Positions 1 through 11,520 of a stretch of 35,088 nucleotides of DNA are shown here, in pieces. The DNA is from Conidiobolus incongruus B7586. Taxonomy: Eukaryota; Entomophthoromycota; Entomophthoromycetes; Entomophthorales; Conidiobolaceae. Every line of letters begins with the position of its first letter. Positions within the stretch are counted from its first letter, which is position 1. The stretch covers positions 1 to 35,088 of the forward strand of contig JNEM01014630.1 of NCBI GenBank assembly GCA_000697335.1. The letters run 5' to 3'. The notes under the pieces were generated by a model. The model was not told where the DNA came from and ran no database searches. It worked only from the letters and a program-made list of their open reading frames with translations. The position numbers were made by a program, and so were the translations under genes.

Positions 1-1050
1 TCATTTATTATAGCCATTTTTGTATTATTATTTACTAAATAATTAAATTATTAAGTTTAAATCAAATACTCTTGGATATAAAATATAATAAATAGATATT
101 TTATTTATATGGAAATATTGATTATTATAATAGGTTATAGTAATATATTTTATTTTTATTTAGTTTTTAAATAAATAATTAATAGATAGCATTATATAGT
201 TTTTGAAATAAATTGGTTTTTAATTAATAATCTTAATATTTTAAATATTATATAAAATAAAATAGATATAATATAGAGGAAAACTTAATATAAAAGCAAT
301 ATAGTCTTTAATATAATATTAATAGTATAACAGGATAATATAATAATAAGCATAGTTTAATTAAAGTTTTATAAGCAAATATGTCAAAATATCTATATTA
401 AATTTTATATCAGATAATATCAAAATGATTGATATTGATAATTATAATTTTAATCTTTGAAAATTAAATAAAAATTAAAAATATCAAAAATAAAAAGGAA
501 AAAAATCATGTTTATTAGTTTGATCATTATCTTTATATAATTAAATTAATCTTAAATATAAAAATTATTTGGTTAAATTAGAATTAAAAAATATATAAAA
601 TTATATAAAAGAGTTTTAAATATTATTAAACAAAAATAGTTTAAAAAAACCTATTAATTTATATAATAATTAAAGTATTAATAAAGTTAAAGAATTCAAA
701 TACCTTCTGATTAATAATAATTAAAAAAAGCTATTATATCAAGTATATTCACTAAATTATGACTTTTTTAATTATAATAGTTTTCAACAATTAAAATTAA
801 ACTTATAAAAATGAAAATTTTTCCAATAAATTGAATTAATTAATAATATATCAAATTCTTGTCTATAATAAATATATTCTTTTTTAAGTGCTCGAAGCCT
901 GAGAAAATATAGCAAAATATTATTAATAATGACAAAAGGTATTTATTTTGTTTATATATTAAATTTTATAGAGTAAATATTAAAACATTTATTTATTTTC
1001 ACTCCCAAAAAAGCCTCATTACTTAAACTCTAGAGTAATAGTATTAATTT
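1..1050 (+). repeat. R repeat copy R0, 3' part only, split by a solo LTR
   Basis: The stretches at about 1-244 and 623-1050 match, in order, the 3' portion of the ~1.3-kb R repeat seen more completely at 32566-33865. Shared landmarks are the stretch ending in a run like AGCAAAATATTATTAATAA near 905-930 and the terminal AGAGTAATAGTA near 1033-1044. The left side runs off the window. The gap between the two pieces is filled by a diverged solo LTR. Boundaries are by eye and accurate to perhaps 20 bases. Confidence 0.6.
245..622 (-). mobile_element. Old solo LTR, Ty3/gypsy type, reverse orientation
   Basis: This stretch is related to the reverse complement of the 397-bp LTR of the element at 25718-31417. 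It shares the block GAGGAAAACTTAATATAAAA near 277-296, and the end near 611-622 corresponds to the LTR start. It is more diverged than the solo copy at 10732-11128 and lies inside R repeat sequence, so it inserted after R. Edges are approximate and no target duplication was resolved. It is a fossil without coding capacity. Confidence 0.55.
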
Positions 1051-1680
1051 GATTAAAAAATATAGATTGATTAAATATATATTTTATATTTATATATGAT
1101 AAACATCAATTATTAGAAGTTTTTAAGAATCTTAATTTTTCCTAACATTAATCAAAAAGCAATGCAACAATATAATCCTTTAGGGAAATTCATTAAATAT
1201 TAATCAAAACATAAAACTAATGGATGTATCATTACTAACAAATCCAATATTCACAAAATTTAAATTAATATCCTACTAAAAATTGCTAAGTATATTTATT
1301 TCGAATTTAAAAAACGTTAAAATCTTTTCAAGAGAATATAATGATTTATATATATGCATTTTTATATCTAAAATAAAATCAAATAATTCAATAAAAGAAT
1401 AGCTTGAAATTGAGAAACATGAAATTTTTATAGCTATTCCAATTATATCAAAGGTTTTAACTTTAATAGTCATCAAAAATAGAACTAGTTGAGAATTATA
1501 ATGCATATATTGAAGATATTTTCGAGATGTGATATATATTGGAATGACTTGCATTTTATTATGAGTTCGAATCACAGGGAAATTATTTGATATAATCATT
1601 TGAATTCATTAAAAATTATTTCTAATGTCTAATACATTTTTCATCCAATGCTTAAAATTACATTATATTAAAAAATAAAA
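1051..1680. other. AT-rich spacer, no supported gene
   Basis: This stretch lies between R repeat sequence and the first family pseudogene. A 107-codon minus-strand open frame (1276-1599) occurs here. I see no convincing match to the family or to any known domain, and open frames of this size arise by chance in such AT-rich DNA. It could be an even more decayed family copy, but the alignment I tried gave only scattered matches. Confidence 0.4.
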
Positions 1681-1699
1681 GCTATAAAGCAGAGTATGT

Positions 1700-3420
1700 T
1701 TTACAAAACAAAACAAGCCATTAGAGAATAATTAAATGGTTCAGATTCAACTCTTGAGTAAATCCATTATTTATATATTTAATAAGTTCTCTCAACCGAT
1801 CTAATATCATTCTTTTTAGCATTCTGTTATATTGGGTGTAAATCCTAAGATAGTGAAACACTGGTAAGTGCACCTAATATTAGAAGAGGGTATTACCGCC
1901 GTCCAAATCGCATGTTGTTTTGAAGAAAAAATTGCAGCGGCGAAATATTTGTAGTTGGTGGTGTTCCAAACCCAATTCAAGTTTGTAAATGTCATACATT
2001 TCAAGCACCATATCGCTGAATGATAGCTGGGATTGTACTTCGTTTAGTGTTATGAAGGATTCATAGTTTAGGTGGTGTGTTAGTAAATAACGGTAGACTT
2101 CGATACATTTGTAAAATGCTTGGAATATTCTGTCGATGAGTTTATGTTAATGTGATTGGAATGCTGCTGTATCTACATTTTGAAGTACAAAACCATATAT
2201 AATGTATACATATTTAATAAAGTTAATATGTTTCATCATACATATAGAGTACATGTAGCTCTATTCAATGCAGCAAAGGTTAATGATTATACTTGTATTT
2301 GTTAATTGCTATTAAAATTTATAAATAAAAATCAAGTTTTAAATTACGTCATATAGTTGGAAGCTAGACTGTAGGTCCCGCAATGGCCATGTTATTCATT
2401 TTTATAGCGAAAAATAAGCTCTTTTTATTGTACTAATTCGTTTGAAACATATGTTTGGAATCCAAATATGGCCTCAGCATATATGCAATCCTATTTAAAT
2501 GAGCTTGCCAAATCCTTGAAAATTCGAAATTCTAGCTCAAATAATTGATAATATATTTATTATTAACGCTGAACAGTTCCCAAATTCAATGGATTTAAAA
2601 TTAGTTTGAAGGTAGATTGCTCAAAAGATTCAATATACTTTTTCAGTTCATCTGACTAGTAAATTTAATATCTGAATCCGGCATAATAGATAACAGATGA
2701 TAGAGACTATTAAGCGGTATTGGGATCCAAGCTTCGAATACTAAAAATGGGGAATTTAATATGAAATTTATTGAAATAAGCTTGAATTAAATCATCTAAA
2801 AATTAAAGTTGGCGGGACAGTGAGACAGGTCTTGTAATGGGTTCCAATAGTTTCGTATTGAATTTATCACACATTATTGGCAATTTTAAAACTCTACCAA
2901 CAAGGGAATATTAAATAATTGATAAACAAAGGATATTCATAAAAAATATGAGAAGCCCAAGTTTTAAGAATATAGAATATATCTAATGAATTTGTTGAGA
3001 TCTCGAAATTGATCCCACTGCAGTATACTATATTGGCTGTAGTTGTATCAAGACAAAGAGTAAAAATTATCCAATTTATTTATATATTCTTTATAATAGG
3101 TTTCTATAGATGAGGAATTAAGATGTACATATATATAAGTAGAAATCACTTTACAAGTGAAATGCTTCAATAACCTCATAAAATTTTCTTGGCAATAATT
3201 GTTCATCTCACGATTATAAAATCTGGGTTTTTTATTTTCTTCATTTTTCAAAATTCACAAAACATGGTATTTGATTGAATGAATTCTGTATAACATCGTG
3301 AGCATAGTTTAAATCGAAAAAGATCAGAATGTAAATTCTTTTCATTTGAAAAGTAGATCAATAATCATTTTGGCATATTTAGTTTTTGTAATAGTTTTAG
3401 GCTAATTTAGTTTAATGAAA
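1700..3420 (-). pseudogene. Decayed paralogue of gene 1 (zinc module plus Fungal_trans-like body)
   Basis: This is a full-length but broken relative of the gene at 3518-5200, on the same strand and directly downstream of it. Nucleotide similarity can be followed along most of its length. About 3240-3310 corresponds to the exon-1 cysteine-module region of gene 1. About 3000-3055 matches the start of exon 2 around the Trp-Asp-Gln block. About 2580-2900 matches the FWDEL to LLSAIYY region. About 1740-1900 matches the C-terminal part, where the translation still reads like a YxxFTILGFTPN version of the intact protein's LGLYPKC region. Several stops and frame changes interrupt it and no long frame survives. 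It is probably a tandem duplicate that lost function. Edges are approximate. Confidence 0.8.
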
Positions 3421-3517
3421 TGAATACGGTTTTGCATTTATGGTTATTTAATATGAGGATCGGCTAATCATCATACATTAAGAATAAATTAAATTATCAA
3501 TTAGTTAATATAGAGTT

Positions 3518-5200
3518 TTATTTGTTACTGATTAATTCAAATGCCTCCATAATTATTAAATAATTCAATTTTTGAGAATCAAAGTACCTATTTTGTATGA
3601 ATTGGAGAAGTTCTCTTAGTTGACCAATAATGAGTTTCTTAAGGGTTGGATTACACTTGGGGTAGAGACCAAGGAAATGAAAAGCTGCCAAATGCGTATA
3701 GTATTGAAATATCGGGTTTTTTCGGTCCAATTCAAGAGCGGTTTGAAATAAGAGATGGCAGTGATTGAACACTTGAAGTTGGTGGTGAGGACCTAAGCCT
3801 TCGCTCTTAAGCTTGTAGATTTCATACATTTCTAACATAATTTCACCAAACGCTAATTGCGTTTGGATCTCATATTGCGTGATTAAAGATTTGTGACAGG
3901 TATGATGGGATTGTAGATATCGAATGAACACGATACACTTGTTATAAGCTTGAGTAATTTTATCAATACGCTTGTTCCAAATTGATTGAAAAGTGGAATA
4001 ATCGACATTACTAAGGTCGGAAAACCATATTAAATGCGCACAAATATCAGTAAATTTGTTATATTCAGTAAGAAGAATAGAATACACTTGATTTTCTTCA
4101 TTACTTGAAAAATTTATAAAGGTATTTTCGTCAAGTAATTGCCACTTGGGATTGTAGAGAAAACGATCTAACTTGCCAAACTCAGTGAGATAATTAGGGG
4201 CTAAGCCATAAGATCCCGATATATACACATTGATCAATTTAATAGAACATAGTAATCTCTTTCTATTATAACGTTCCATAGGTGACAATTGTTTGAAATA
4301 TAAATGTAAGCCTAATAAATACCCTATCCTAGTCAAATGGGCTTGACAACTTTTAGCAACTTTAAAATTTCCCCTCAAATAATTAATATGTGTATATATT
4401 GCTAAAGCTTGACAATTAGCGAAGTTCACCTTATTAATAATTCGCTTCATATTAGAATCTTTATAAGCCTCCATATAATCTTTCAATTCTTGATGGTATT
4501 GCGGACGAAATTGAAATCCGGCATAGTAAATCGCGGATAATAAGGATTCGGATGCAGTGCTGCGATCAAAACTCCTAATACTGAAAATTGGACAGCTTGG
4601 ATGAAAGTGTTCAAAATAAACTTTAATTAATTCGTCCCAAAATTGGGGTTGACATAATAATTGAATAGGTCTCGCAATAGGTTTTAATAACTTGATATTC
4701 AATTTATCACAAATTGTAACTAAGTTCAATTCCTTATTTTCCATAAAATTTTGAAAATTTGGTAATTTTGAAACTTCTGACGAACAATTTAAAATAAAGT
4801 AAGAATAGCTAAATCTCTGTGAATTTAATAAAAAATTCAAAAATTGACTAAAATTTCGAAACTGGTCCCACTGAGGTAAACTATACTTGAAGTTGATATC
4901 GCTATAGGGAGTTAAGGCTCCCCCATTTATCTTGGTATCGTTTAATATAGAATTTCCTAAATTTTAAAATCAGGATGTATTGAACAATAGAATCACCTTA
5001 GTAATAATACCTATTAAATTCTTCATTAACTTCGTAGTATTCTCTCCGTTATTGTCATTCAACTCATATTTATAAAATTTAAACTTCTCATTACTTCTCT
5101 TGGGTTTACAAAGTTTACAAAAGGTAGCATTTAATTTAATTAACTCTTTATGACATTTTACACATAATTTGTATTGGATAATGGATCGATTTAAATTCAT
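3518..5200 (-). CDS. Gene 1: two-exon regulator-like protein, CX2CX11CX2C module plus Fungal_trans-like domain
   Basis: The predicted spliced product is 542 residues: exon 1 at 5200-5011, intron 5010-4957, exon 2 at 4956-3518. The frames join in phase 1 and the upstream part of exon 2 stays open back to the splice site, so the TTG at 4840 is not the true start. Cys13, Cys16, Cys28 and Cys31 form the CX2CX11CX2C module. Around residues 165-340 the body reads like the middle homology region of fungal transcription factors: FWDELIKVYFEHFHP, then PIFSIRSF, LLSAIYYAGFQ, a helical AKSCQAHLTRIGYLLGLHL segment and APNYLTEFG. This suggests a nuclear regulator, but only domain resemblance supports it. 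The usual RRLWW of such domains is replaced by YNRKRLL. Its closest relative here is gene 3, with exon 2 of identical length. TATAAATT lies 46 bases upstream of the ATG. Two decayed paralogues flank it on the same strand. Confidence 0.85.
4957..5010 (-). other. Intron of gene 1 (54 nt, phase 1)
   Basis: The donor is ATAG|GTATTA and the acceptor AAAATTTAG|GA. A CTGAT branch-like motif lies about 15 bases before the acceptor. Removing it joins the exon-1 frame to exon 2 without a stop and makes a glycine codon at the junction. Reading through instead ends after 76 residues. The other three genes have introns at the same place and in the same phase. Confidence 0.8.
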
Positions 5201-5238
5201 TTCGTATTAAAATTTAAAAGATGACATTTTAGTAATTA

Positions 5239-5246
5239 AATTTATA
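5239..5246 (-). promoter_or_regulatory. TATA box of gene 1
   Basis: TATAAATT on the minus strand, about 46 bases upstream of the start codon at 5200. All four family genes have a TATA-like box 46-69 bases before the ATG, which supports it despite the AT-rich background. Confidence 0.45.
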
Positions 5247-5499
5247 TTAAGTTTTATTAGACTTAGTTTAAATCATGGAATTAAATGCTATATTTATGCA
5301 AATTTAACATTGTTATGAATAGATTGTTTTGCCATAAACTAATTATGGGATTGAAATAATTTTATAATTCTGCGAACTTTAATTGAATAAAAATTTCATT
5401 AACCAATACAAATTTCATTTTATCAAAATTTAAATTTATTTTAATCTTTACAGATTTAATTTATTTCATTTTTCAATTTTAAAACTTTAGGAAAATCAT

Positions 5500-6735
5500 T
5501 TTAAAAAGGTTTTGGAAATTTACTCGATAATTTGGTTTAATCTCTCTTTAATGCGTTTTTTTAAATGGACTGCATTGAGATAAATACTGCAGGTCTGCTG
5601 GAAAGTAGCTTTGAATTAAGGATCAAATAAATTCGATAAAACGGGCGAAAAGTGGCTAGCGAGGTACTTTAAAGAGTTTTATTAAAATATCAAGATGTAG
5701 GGCTTGGTCCTGATCGAAATAATCCCTGAGCAATTATAAGTTCAGTGGCCATTTTATATTGCTATTAGTCCTTTGCCAATGTATTGGAATACCGATTGTA
5801 GCTATTGTCCCGAATTTCACGTCGTACGAGCATTCTGTCTGGTATTTGGGTGTGGATAATATTTGGAATAATAACGTATGTTTAACTTGAATGGTGAGCG
5901 GACCTCCTCATTCGTGAAAATACTAAAGTAATATAAATCTATGAGACTGATGGAACAAAGTACTAATGGACTGTAGTTCCACAAAAGTGTAAAATTTCGT
6001 AAATTCATTTCAGTGATTGAAAAGATTGATCAATTCTTCAGATTCTAAACACTTGATTTAGTGCTTAGGTACCATATACATTTTTAGTATCATATTATGA
6101 TATCCCAATTTGGCATAGATATCAAATATAATAATCTTTTGAACAAATTGAGTGTGATTGGTTTTCAATGCATTTATGTGTTGATGCATTGTTAATAAAA
6201 CTTGGATGTTTGTGAGATATAGTGATCGAGTCTTAAAGTATTCGTTCCCATATTTGTGATAAGATGATAACCATTGTAAATGTGTTAATACGCTCACAAA
6301 TTTATTTTACTTGATGGTGAATATGGCATACAATGGATTTTTATCCAGAATTTAGAAATTACTGATTGTACTATCATCAAGTATTTCACACTTGAGATCA
6401 GATGTACAAAAATTATTTCCTTCAAATTCTGTCAAATAGTTCTGAGAGTAGTTATGCAACCCACAAATACCAATATGTATTGCTTTAATTTTTACCAGTA
6501 ATTGCCTACTATTATGTTAATTTAACCATCACAAATTAAAACAATCCCAATACAAGCCCAATACATTGTTCATCCTTGTTAAATTAGCTTAAAAAGTCTC
6601 TGCTAATTCTAAGTTACCAGTTGAATGGTTAAAAAATATAGATGATTAAACCTTAACATAAGTCAAATATGTGGTTTTCAGCAATTAATTCATATTAAAC
6701 TCATAATACTCTTTCATATAACCTATAGGTTTTGA
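5500..6735 (-). pseudogene. 5'-truncated, decayed paralogue of genes 1 and 3
   Basis: Several segments on the minus strand align with the gene 1 and gene 3 proteins. About 6540-6610 matches the helical block before GLHL. 6058-6297 holds an open stretch (THLQWLSSYHKYG, ending near ILKMYMVPK) that parallels the AHLIWF to LEMYEIYK part of gene 1. About 5505-5595 translates to IYLNAVHLKKRIKERLNQII, matching the C-terminal LKK to ELLQF region. The frame changes several times between these blocks, and 5817-6057 aligns poorly and may hold inserted or scrambled sequence. The zinc module and first third are missing, apparently cut off where the R repeat begins at about 6756. The order and strand match the neighbouring intact gene, so this was a tandem array of three. 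Confidence 0.75.
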
Positions 6736-7945
6736 ACCTTAGTCTGTCCAAAAATATTACTTTGTAATTTAAATAATAGCAAATTTTTGTAATTGAAAAA
6801 AAAAATAAACATTTTAATATATAAAAAGTCAAAATAAACATATAATATAAAATTAATAATTTCTTTTATTTCTAATAACTTTTTGCTATATTTTTAACAA
6901 AGATTTAATACTTAAAAAACAATTCTTTTTATTAATGACTAAAATTTGATATTTTATAAATCAATTAAATTTTCCTATAGAAATTTTCTTTCTTATAAGC
7001 TGGTTTTTTAATTGCTTAAAGTAATTATAATCACATAAGATATAATTTAAAGAATATACTAGATGCAGTAGTTTTTTCCAGTTATTTTTAATTAGAAAGT
7101 TTTTTACAACTTTAAATTTATGTATTTTATAATTATTATGCAAAATAATAAGTTTTCTTAAATTATATTAAAAATAACAATTAAAAATAGTTTTGTTTAA
7201 AAAAAATATAAAGTTTATTATTAATTAATTTTCTTTTAAAGATTAAATAAGAATAATATATGCTATTATAATCTATTATAACAATTAACATTCACTTATT
7301 AATTAAGTGTTTATTTAAAGGAATTTATAAAAAAAGTTAATTTAACTTAATTTAACAGTTTAATTTATGTTTTAACTTAAAATTATATAAAGGAATTTAA
7401 AATTTATTAATAATAATAATTTATTATAAAAGTTTTAATTTCTAACTATACTTTAATAGGTTTTGTTTAACAATAATTATTCTAACTTTTTTTAAGCTTT
7501 AGTTAAATTATAAAATATTTATTTTATATTTTTATTAATTAATTTAAATTTAAATTTTAATATATATAAAAAATTATATAAATAATATTAAAATGTTTTA
7601 ATAATTCTTTAAACAAAATAAAAAGGTGTTTTTCAATATAATTTTCTATTTTATTAACAATTAAAAAAATAATAGTTAAAATTAATCTTTTAAATTTTAG
7701 TAGGTTTTAAATAGTTTTTTTTATAATTTTAAAATAATTTACTTAGTAATAAATTGTTAATATAAATAATACTTTATTACCAAAAACTACTTTTAAATTT
7801 TAAATGATTTTAAAGGATTTGTGCTTAAGTTTTATTAATAGTAAAATAAAAAACTTTTGATAGTTATTATTTGATTTAAATATAATTAAATTAAATAACT
7901 AATATTAAAAAATTAATTTTTTAATCAAAAAAAATATTATATATA

Positions 7946-8170
7946 CACTAACCTATAAAAGTAAGTTATAAAATCAAAAATATATATATTTTAATTAATA
8001 ACTAAAATAATTTTATATATTAGATTACTTAAAACTATAATATATAATTAAAGTATATTATTTAATAATAAATAAAAATATTTAGATATATTTAGTAAAC
8101 TATTAGCAAAAATATTAAATTTTAATATTTAACTAAGGTGAGTTATAAATTTGTAGGTTTTTGAGATAAA
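7946..8170 (+). repeat. Left terminal inverted repeat of the Tc1/mariner element
   Basis: Reverse-complement match to 9290-9515. It begins CACTAAC and ends near GGTTTTTGAGATAAAA. The two arms differ mainly at A/G and C/T positions. Long TIRs of this size are known for some Tc1/mariner elements. Confidence 0.85.
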
Positions 8171-9289
8171 AGGATATATTTAATAATATATAACCATATC
8201 TTTTTTCTCTCTTTGTTATTAATTTATATAATATTTTATAAATATACTAAATTCTTTTTATTAATATTATTATACTTAAATCCCTCTCTAAAAAAATCTA
8301 CTTGTATATTAATTAACTTTTAAAAAAAAATAAATCAACTTATGATATTGCTAGAATTACTAATGTTAGCTAGTTTACTATAATTAAAGTTATTAAGAAT
8401 AATAATAAAAAAACATTTAAACTTAAACTTAAATGTGTTAAAATTATAGATGAATATGATAAGAAGTATATTTATAAGTTGGTTAATACAAGTAAATATA
8501 GTATTATTGTAAAAATACAACAGAAACTATAAAACTATATAAGAATATTAGTTAACACTAATACTATTATATATATTTTATATTAGTATAAATACCACTT
8601 ACACTTTAAAAAAACACCCCCAACTAAAAATATCCTATTGTAAAACTAAGTGAGAGTTTAAATGTTGTTACTAATGTTAAACTAAACCTAATTAAATTAA
8701 AGTTATTTAGTCCAATGAAACAAAAATATACTTTAATAAATTTGATAAAAAAGCTAGATGCTTTAAAAAAAATACAGAACTACTTTGTGACTATTATTTT
8801 AATTTTACCTAAAAGTATAATAGTAGGTTAATTATTATTTAGGGATATATGTTGTTTTTAGGTGTAAAGTATCTTTATAAAATTGATAGGGGAATTAATA
8901 CTGAAATAAATTAAAGTAGTTTAAACAATGAATTGAAAAAAACTATTGAATAATATAGGTTAAATAAATATGAAGTTATTTTCTAGTAAGATAATACTTT
9001 TTGTTATACTATAGCTTTTATTACCAAATAGCTTAAAAATAATAAGATAATAGTTATAAAGTGGTTTCTTTAATTTTTTAACTTTAATCTAATTAAACAC
9101 CTTTAGGATTAGTTAAAAAAAGTTATTAAAGCTTTCCCCCTAGCAAAAAATTTAAATCAACTTTAAGAATATGTTTAAGAAATATAGAATAAGATTAACT
9201 TTTCTTAGTGTAAGAAGTTAGTTGATTCTATACCATACAAACTTAAAGAAATTAGAAAAGTTAAAGGTAGATACACTAGGTTTTAATTT

Positions 9290-9512
9290 TTTTTATCACC
9301 AAAAACCTATAAATTTATAACCCACCTTAGGTAAAATTTAAGGGTTTATATTTTAACCAATTAATAACTAAATATCATTATTTAATGATATATATAACTA
9401 ATAAGTATAATAGATTTTAATTATTTAATTTAGGTTTATTTTATTAAATATTAATCAAGTTATTAGTAAAAATATAAGTGTTTTTGATTTTATAACTTAC
9501 TTTTGCAAGTTA

Positions 9513-9515
<3 letters not shown>
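9290..9515 (-). repeat. Right terminal inverted repeat of the Tc1/mariner element
   Basis: Partner of 7946-8170. It ends AGTTAGTG, followed by the TA target copy and a run of TA dinucleotides. Confidence 0.85.

Positions 9516-9546
<31 letters not shown>
9516..9546. repeat. TA dinucleotide run
   Basis: About 15 TA units directly beside the right end of the Tc1/mariner element. The target was TA-rich, and the run may have grown by slippage. Confidence 0.85.
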
Positions 9547-9550
<4 letters not shown>

Positions 9551-9655
9551 CAAAACTATTTATTTTTTTATTTGTTTTGTATATATTTTTTTATTTTCAA
9601 ATTAATAATATTTTTAAAAAATCAAAAATTAAAAAATTTCCTATTTTTTTAATTC

Positions 9656-10731
9656 TATAGTAATAAAACCCTGCCAAATAAATAACATTTTTAGTAAATT
9701 ATAAAACACATAATTATTAAAATTTTTTTGAACTGAATATTACACAAAATAGATATAATCCTTTAAAATATATCTTAACTAATATATCCTAAAAACTTAA
9801 TTCACAAAATATTTACAACAACTAAGCAATGATCTAGCAACTAGCAATAACAGATATAATTTCAAGAAACTTTGATTTATAGTTTTTAAACTTTACTTAG
9901 AATTTTCAATTACATATTTCATCTTGAAAAATTCTTGAATTTTTATATTACATATTAATAATAGATAGAAAAAATTTAAATCTTTAGTTGTTAGAAAATA
10001 AGAAATAAATTGTTGAAAAAATTTGAAATTATAACCAATTAAATAGCTTGAAAATTTTGTTGTTAGTTGTGATAATTATTATTATATTGAGGTTTGAATT
10101 TAGATATTTAAGGTATAACAAATTTCTAGATTCTTATAAAATGGTCTTTATATAAAAAAATATTATAATCTTATTAATATAAATTTTCAATAATTTTGAA
10201 TTATTATTAATTTAGTTATTAGAATTAAATTTCACTATATATAATATCTAATCTTTTTTAATATTTTATCACTTTAATAATAGCCTTGGATTTTCAACTC
10301 TTATACTTAACAAATTTTTAAATAAATTTGTTTATTATCAATTATTTATAATGATAATTTATTTAAATTTATTATTATATTATATTTCACAGAATAACTA
10401 ATAAGATATAAATATTAAAGCTAATTTTATATTATAAAACCAAATAAATAAATTATAATAATATTTTAAAAATGATATATTTTTGAATATTAGTTAGTAA
10501 ATTACATAATATTATTAAATTTATGATTGGTACTTTAAATATAGGGTTTAGAAGATTAGGAAAATTTGAATAAATAGTTAAGCTATTTTAATCTATTAAA
10601 TATTAATTATTCAATAATATCATAAGTTATTTAATATTATATAAAGAGTATTTTAATATCTTATATTGAGTTAATATTTATATTTTTATATTTTATAGTG
10701 AGATTTATTGGATAACTATATTAATATCATT
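9656..10731. other. AT-rich spacer, nothing recognised
   Basis: No open frame of useful length, no clear repeat edge and no RNA gene seen. The composition matches the eroded repeats on either side, so very old transposon debris is likely. Confidence 0.5.
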
Positions 10732-11128
10732 TATAAGCATAGTGGTAAATACTAATATAATATAGAAGAAGACTTAATATAAAAATAATATGATATAAAA
10801 TATAATATTATAATATAGTTATAGTGTGTAAATATAAACAAAGTTTAATTAAGCTCTAAACTAAGATAAGTCACTAATATATTATGATTTATATTAGGTA
10901 GTATTAATATACTTTAATATTAATAAAGTATAGTTTTAATTTTAGAAATAATATAAAAGTAAAAAATAGTAAAAATTGAGAAGAAAAAGAAAAACCTAGT
11001 TTAGTAGATAGTTCAATATTATTTATATAATTAATTTAGTTATAAAAGTATAAATTAATTATATAATATATAGTTAATTGAATTATATGAAAGTATATAT
11101 AAAAATTTAAAGAACTAGTCTTTTAACA
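10732..11128 (-). mobile_element. Solo LTR of the Ty3/gypsy-type family, reverse
   Basis: This is a reverse-complement copy of the LTRs of the element at 25718-31417 and is exactly 397 bp long, like both of those. In LTR orientation it begins TGTTAAAAGACTAGTTCT and ends near CCACTATGCTTATA. Flanking pentamers are TCATT on the left and TTATT on the right, a likely target duplication. It is a relic left by recombination between LTRs, with no coding part. Confidence 0.85.
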
Positions 11129-11520
11129 TTATTATACACATTTTTGTTTAAAATAGAATATCAAAATAATATTCATAATATAATATTCTAAGTGACAATA
11201 TGAATAGAGTAAAAACTACTATATCTAAGTTATTTTACTTAATTAAAAATATTTTTCAATTCTTTAATTCTTATATCATCACAAAGTATTTGAAAAGTTG
11301 ATAATAATAAATATTAGAATGATAATTTGAAATAACAAATTGAAAAATCTTGCAAAATATATTTAAAATCAAAGATATATTAAAAAATATAAATAAGTTT
11401 TAATAATATAAACTGAAATATATTGGATCTTGTTATTATATTTCTAATAAAATAACATTGAATTAGATATATTTATTATTGATTAAGGTATCTTTAATAG
11501 TATTATTTGGTTATTTTAAA
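11129..11520. other. AT-rich spacer between two solo LTRs
   Basis: No gene, RNA or distinct repeat recognised. Confidence 0.5.

Larger units (their letters stand above)
7946..9515 (+). mobile_element. Tc1/mariner-superfamily DNA transposon (DD34E type), inactive
   Basis: This is a 1,570-bp element with terminal inverted repeats of about 225 bp (7946-8170 and 9290-9515). It starts CACTAACC, ends GTTAGTG, and is flanked by TA on both sides, the target this superfamily duplicates. The interior holds a wrecked transposase on the plus strand. A helix-turn-helix-like YDIARIT occurs near 8340. The catalytic blocks are in one frame with Tc1-like spacing: the first acidic site at 8714-8716 now codes Asn (SNETK), the second Asp survives at 8990-8992 (QDN-type block), and the third at 9095-9097 now codes Lys where IEHLW is expected. 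That is 91 and then 34 residues between the sites. The changes and many stops are mostly G-to-A or C-to-T, fitting repeat-induced mutation. It inserted into the R repeat, so it is younger than that copy. Confidence 0.88.
6756..9655 (-). repeat. R repeat copy R1, reverse, split by a Tc1/mariner transposon
   Basis: In reverse complement, 9655-9516 gives the R start (AATAGGAAATTTTTTAATTT and on), and 7945-6756 continues it to the R end (ATTATTTAAATTACAAAGTAAT). Without the transposon the copy is about 1.33 kb, matching the 1.30 kb of R4 (32566-33865). No coding sequence of its own is recognisable; the minus-strand open frame at 6961-7143 is chance sequence inside it. The copy truncates the family pseudogene at its left edge. 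Confidence 0.75.

Noticed and set aside
1276-1599. 107-codon minus-strand open frame
   Set aside because: There is no recognisable domain and only scattered matches to the C-terminal part of the gene family, and such frames are expected by chance at this AT content.
5817-6008. 63-codon minus-strand open frame as a small gene
   Set aside because: It sits between two blocks of the truncated family pseudogene; more likely scrambled or inserted sequence within that relic.
6961-7143. 60-codon minus-strand open frame
   Set aside because: It lies wholly within R repeat sequence and is not kept in the other R copies.
8335-8520. 61-codon minus-strand open frame
   Set aside because: It lies antisense to the transposase remnant of the Tc1/mariner element.
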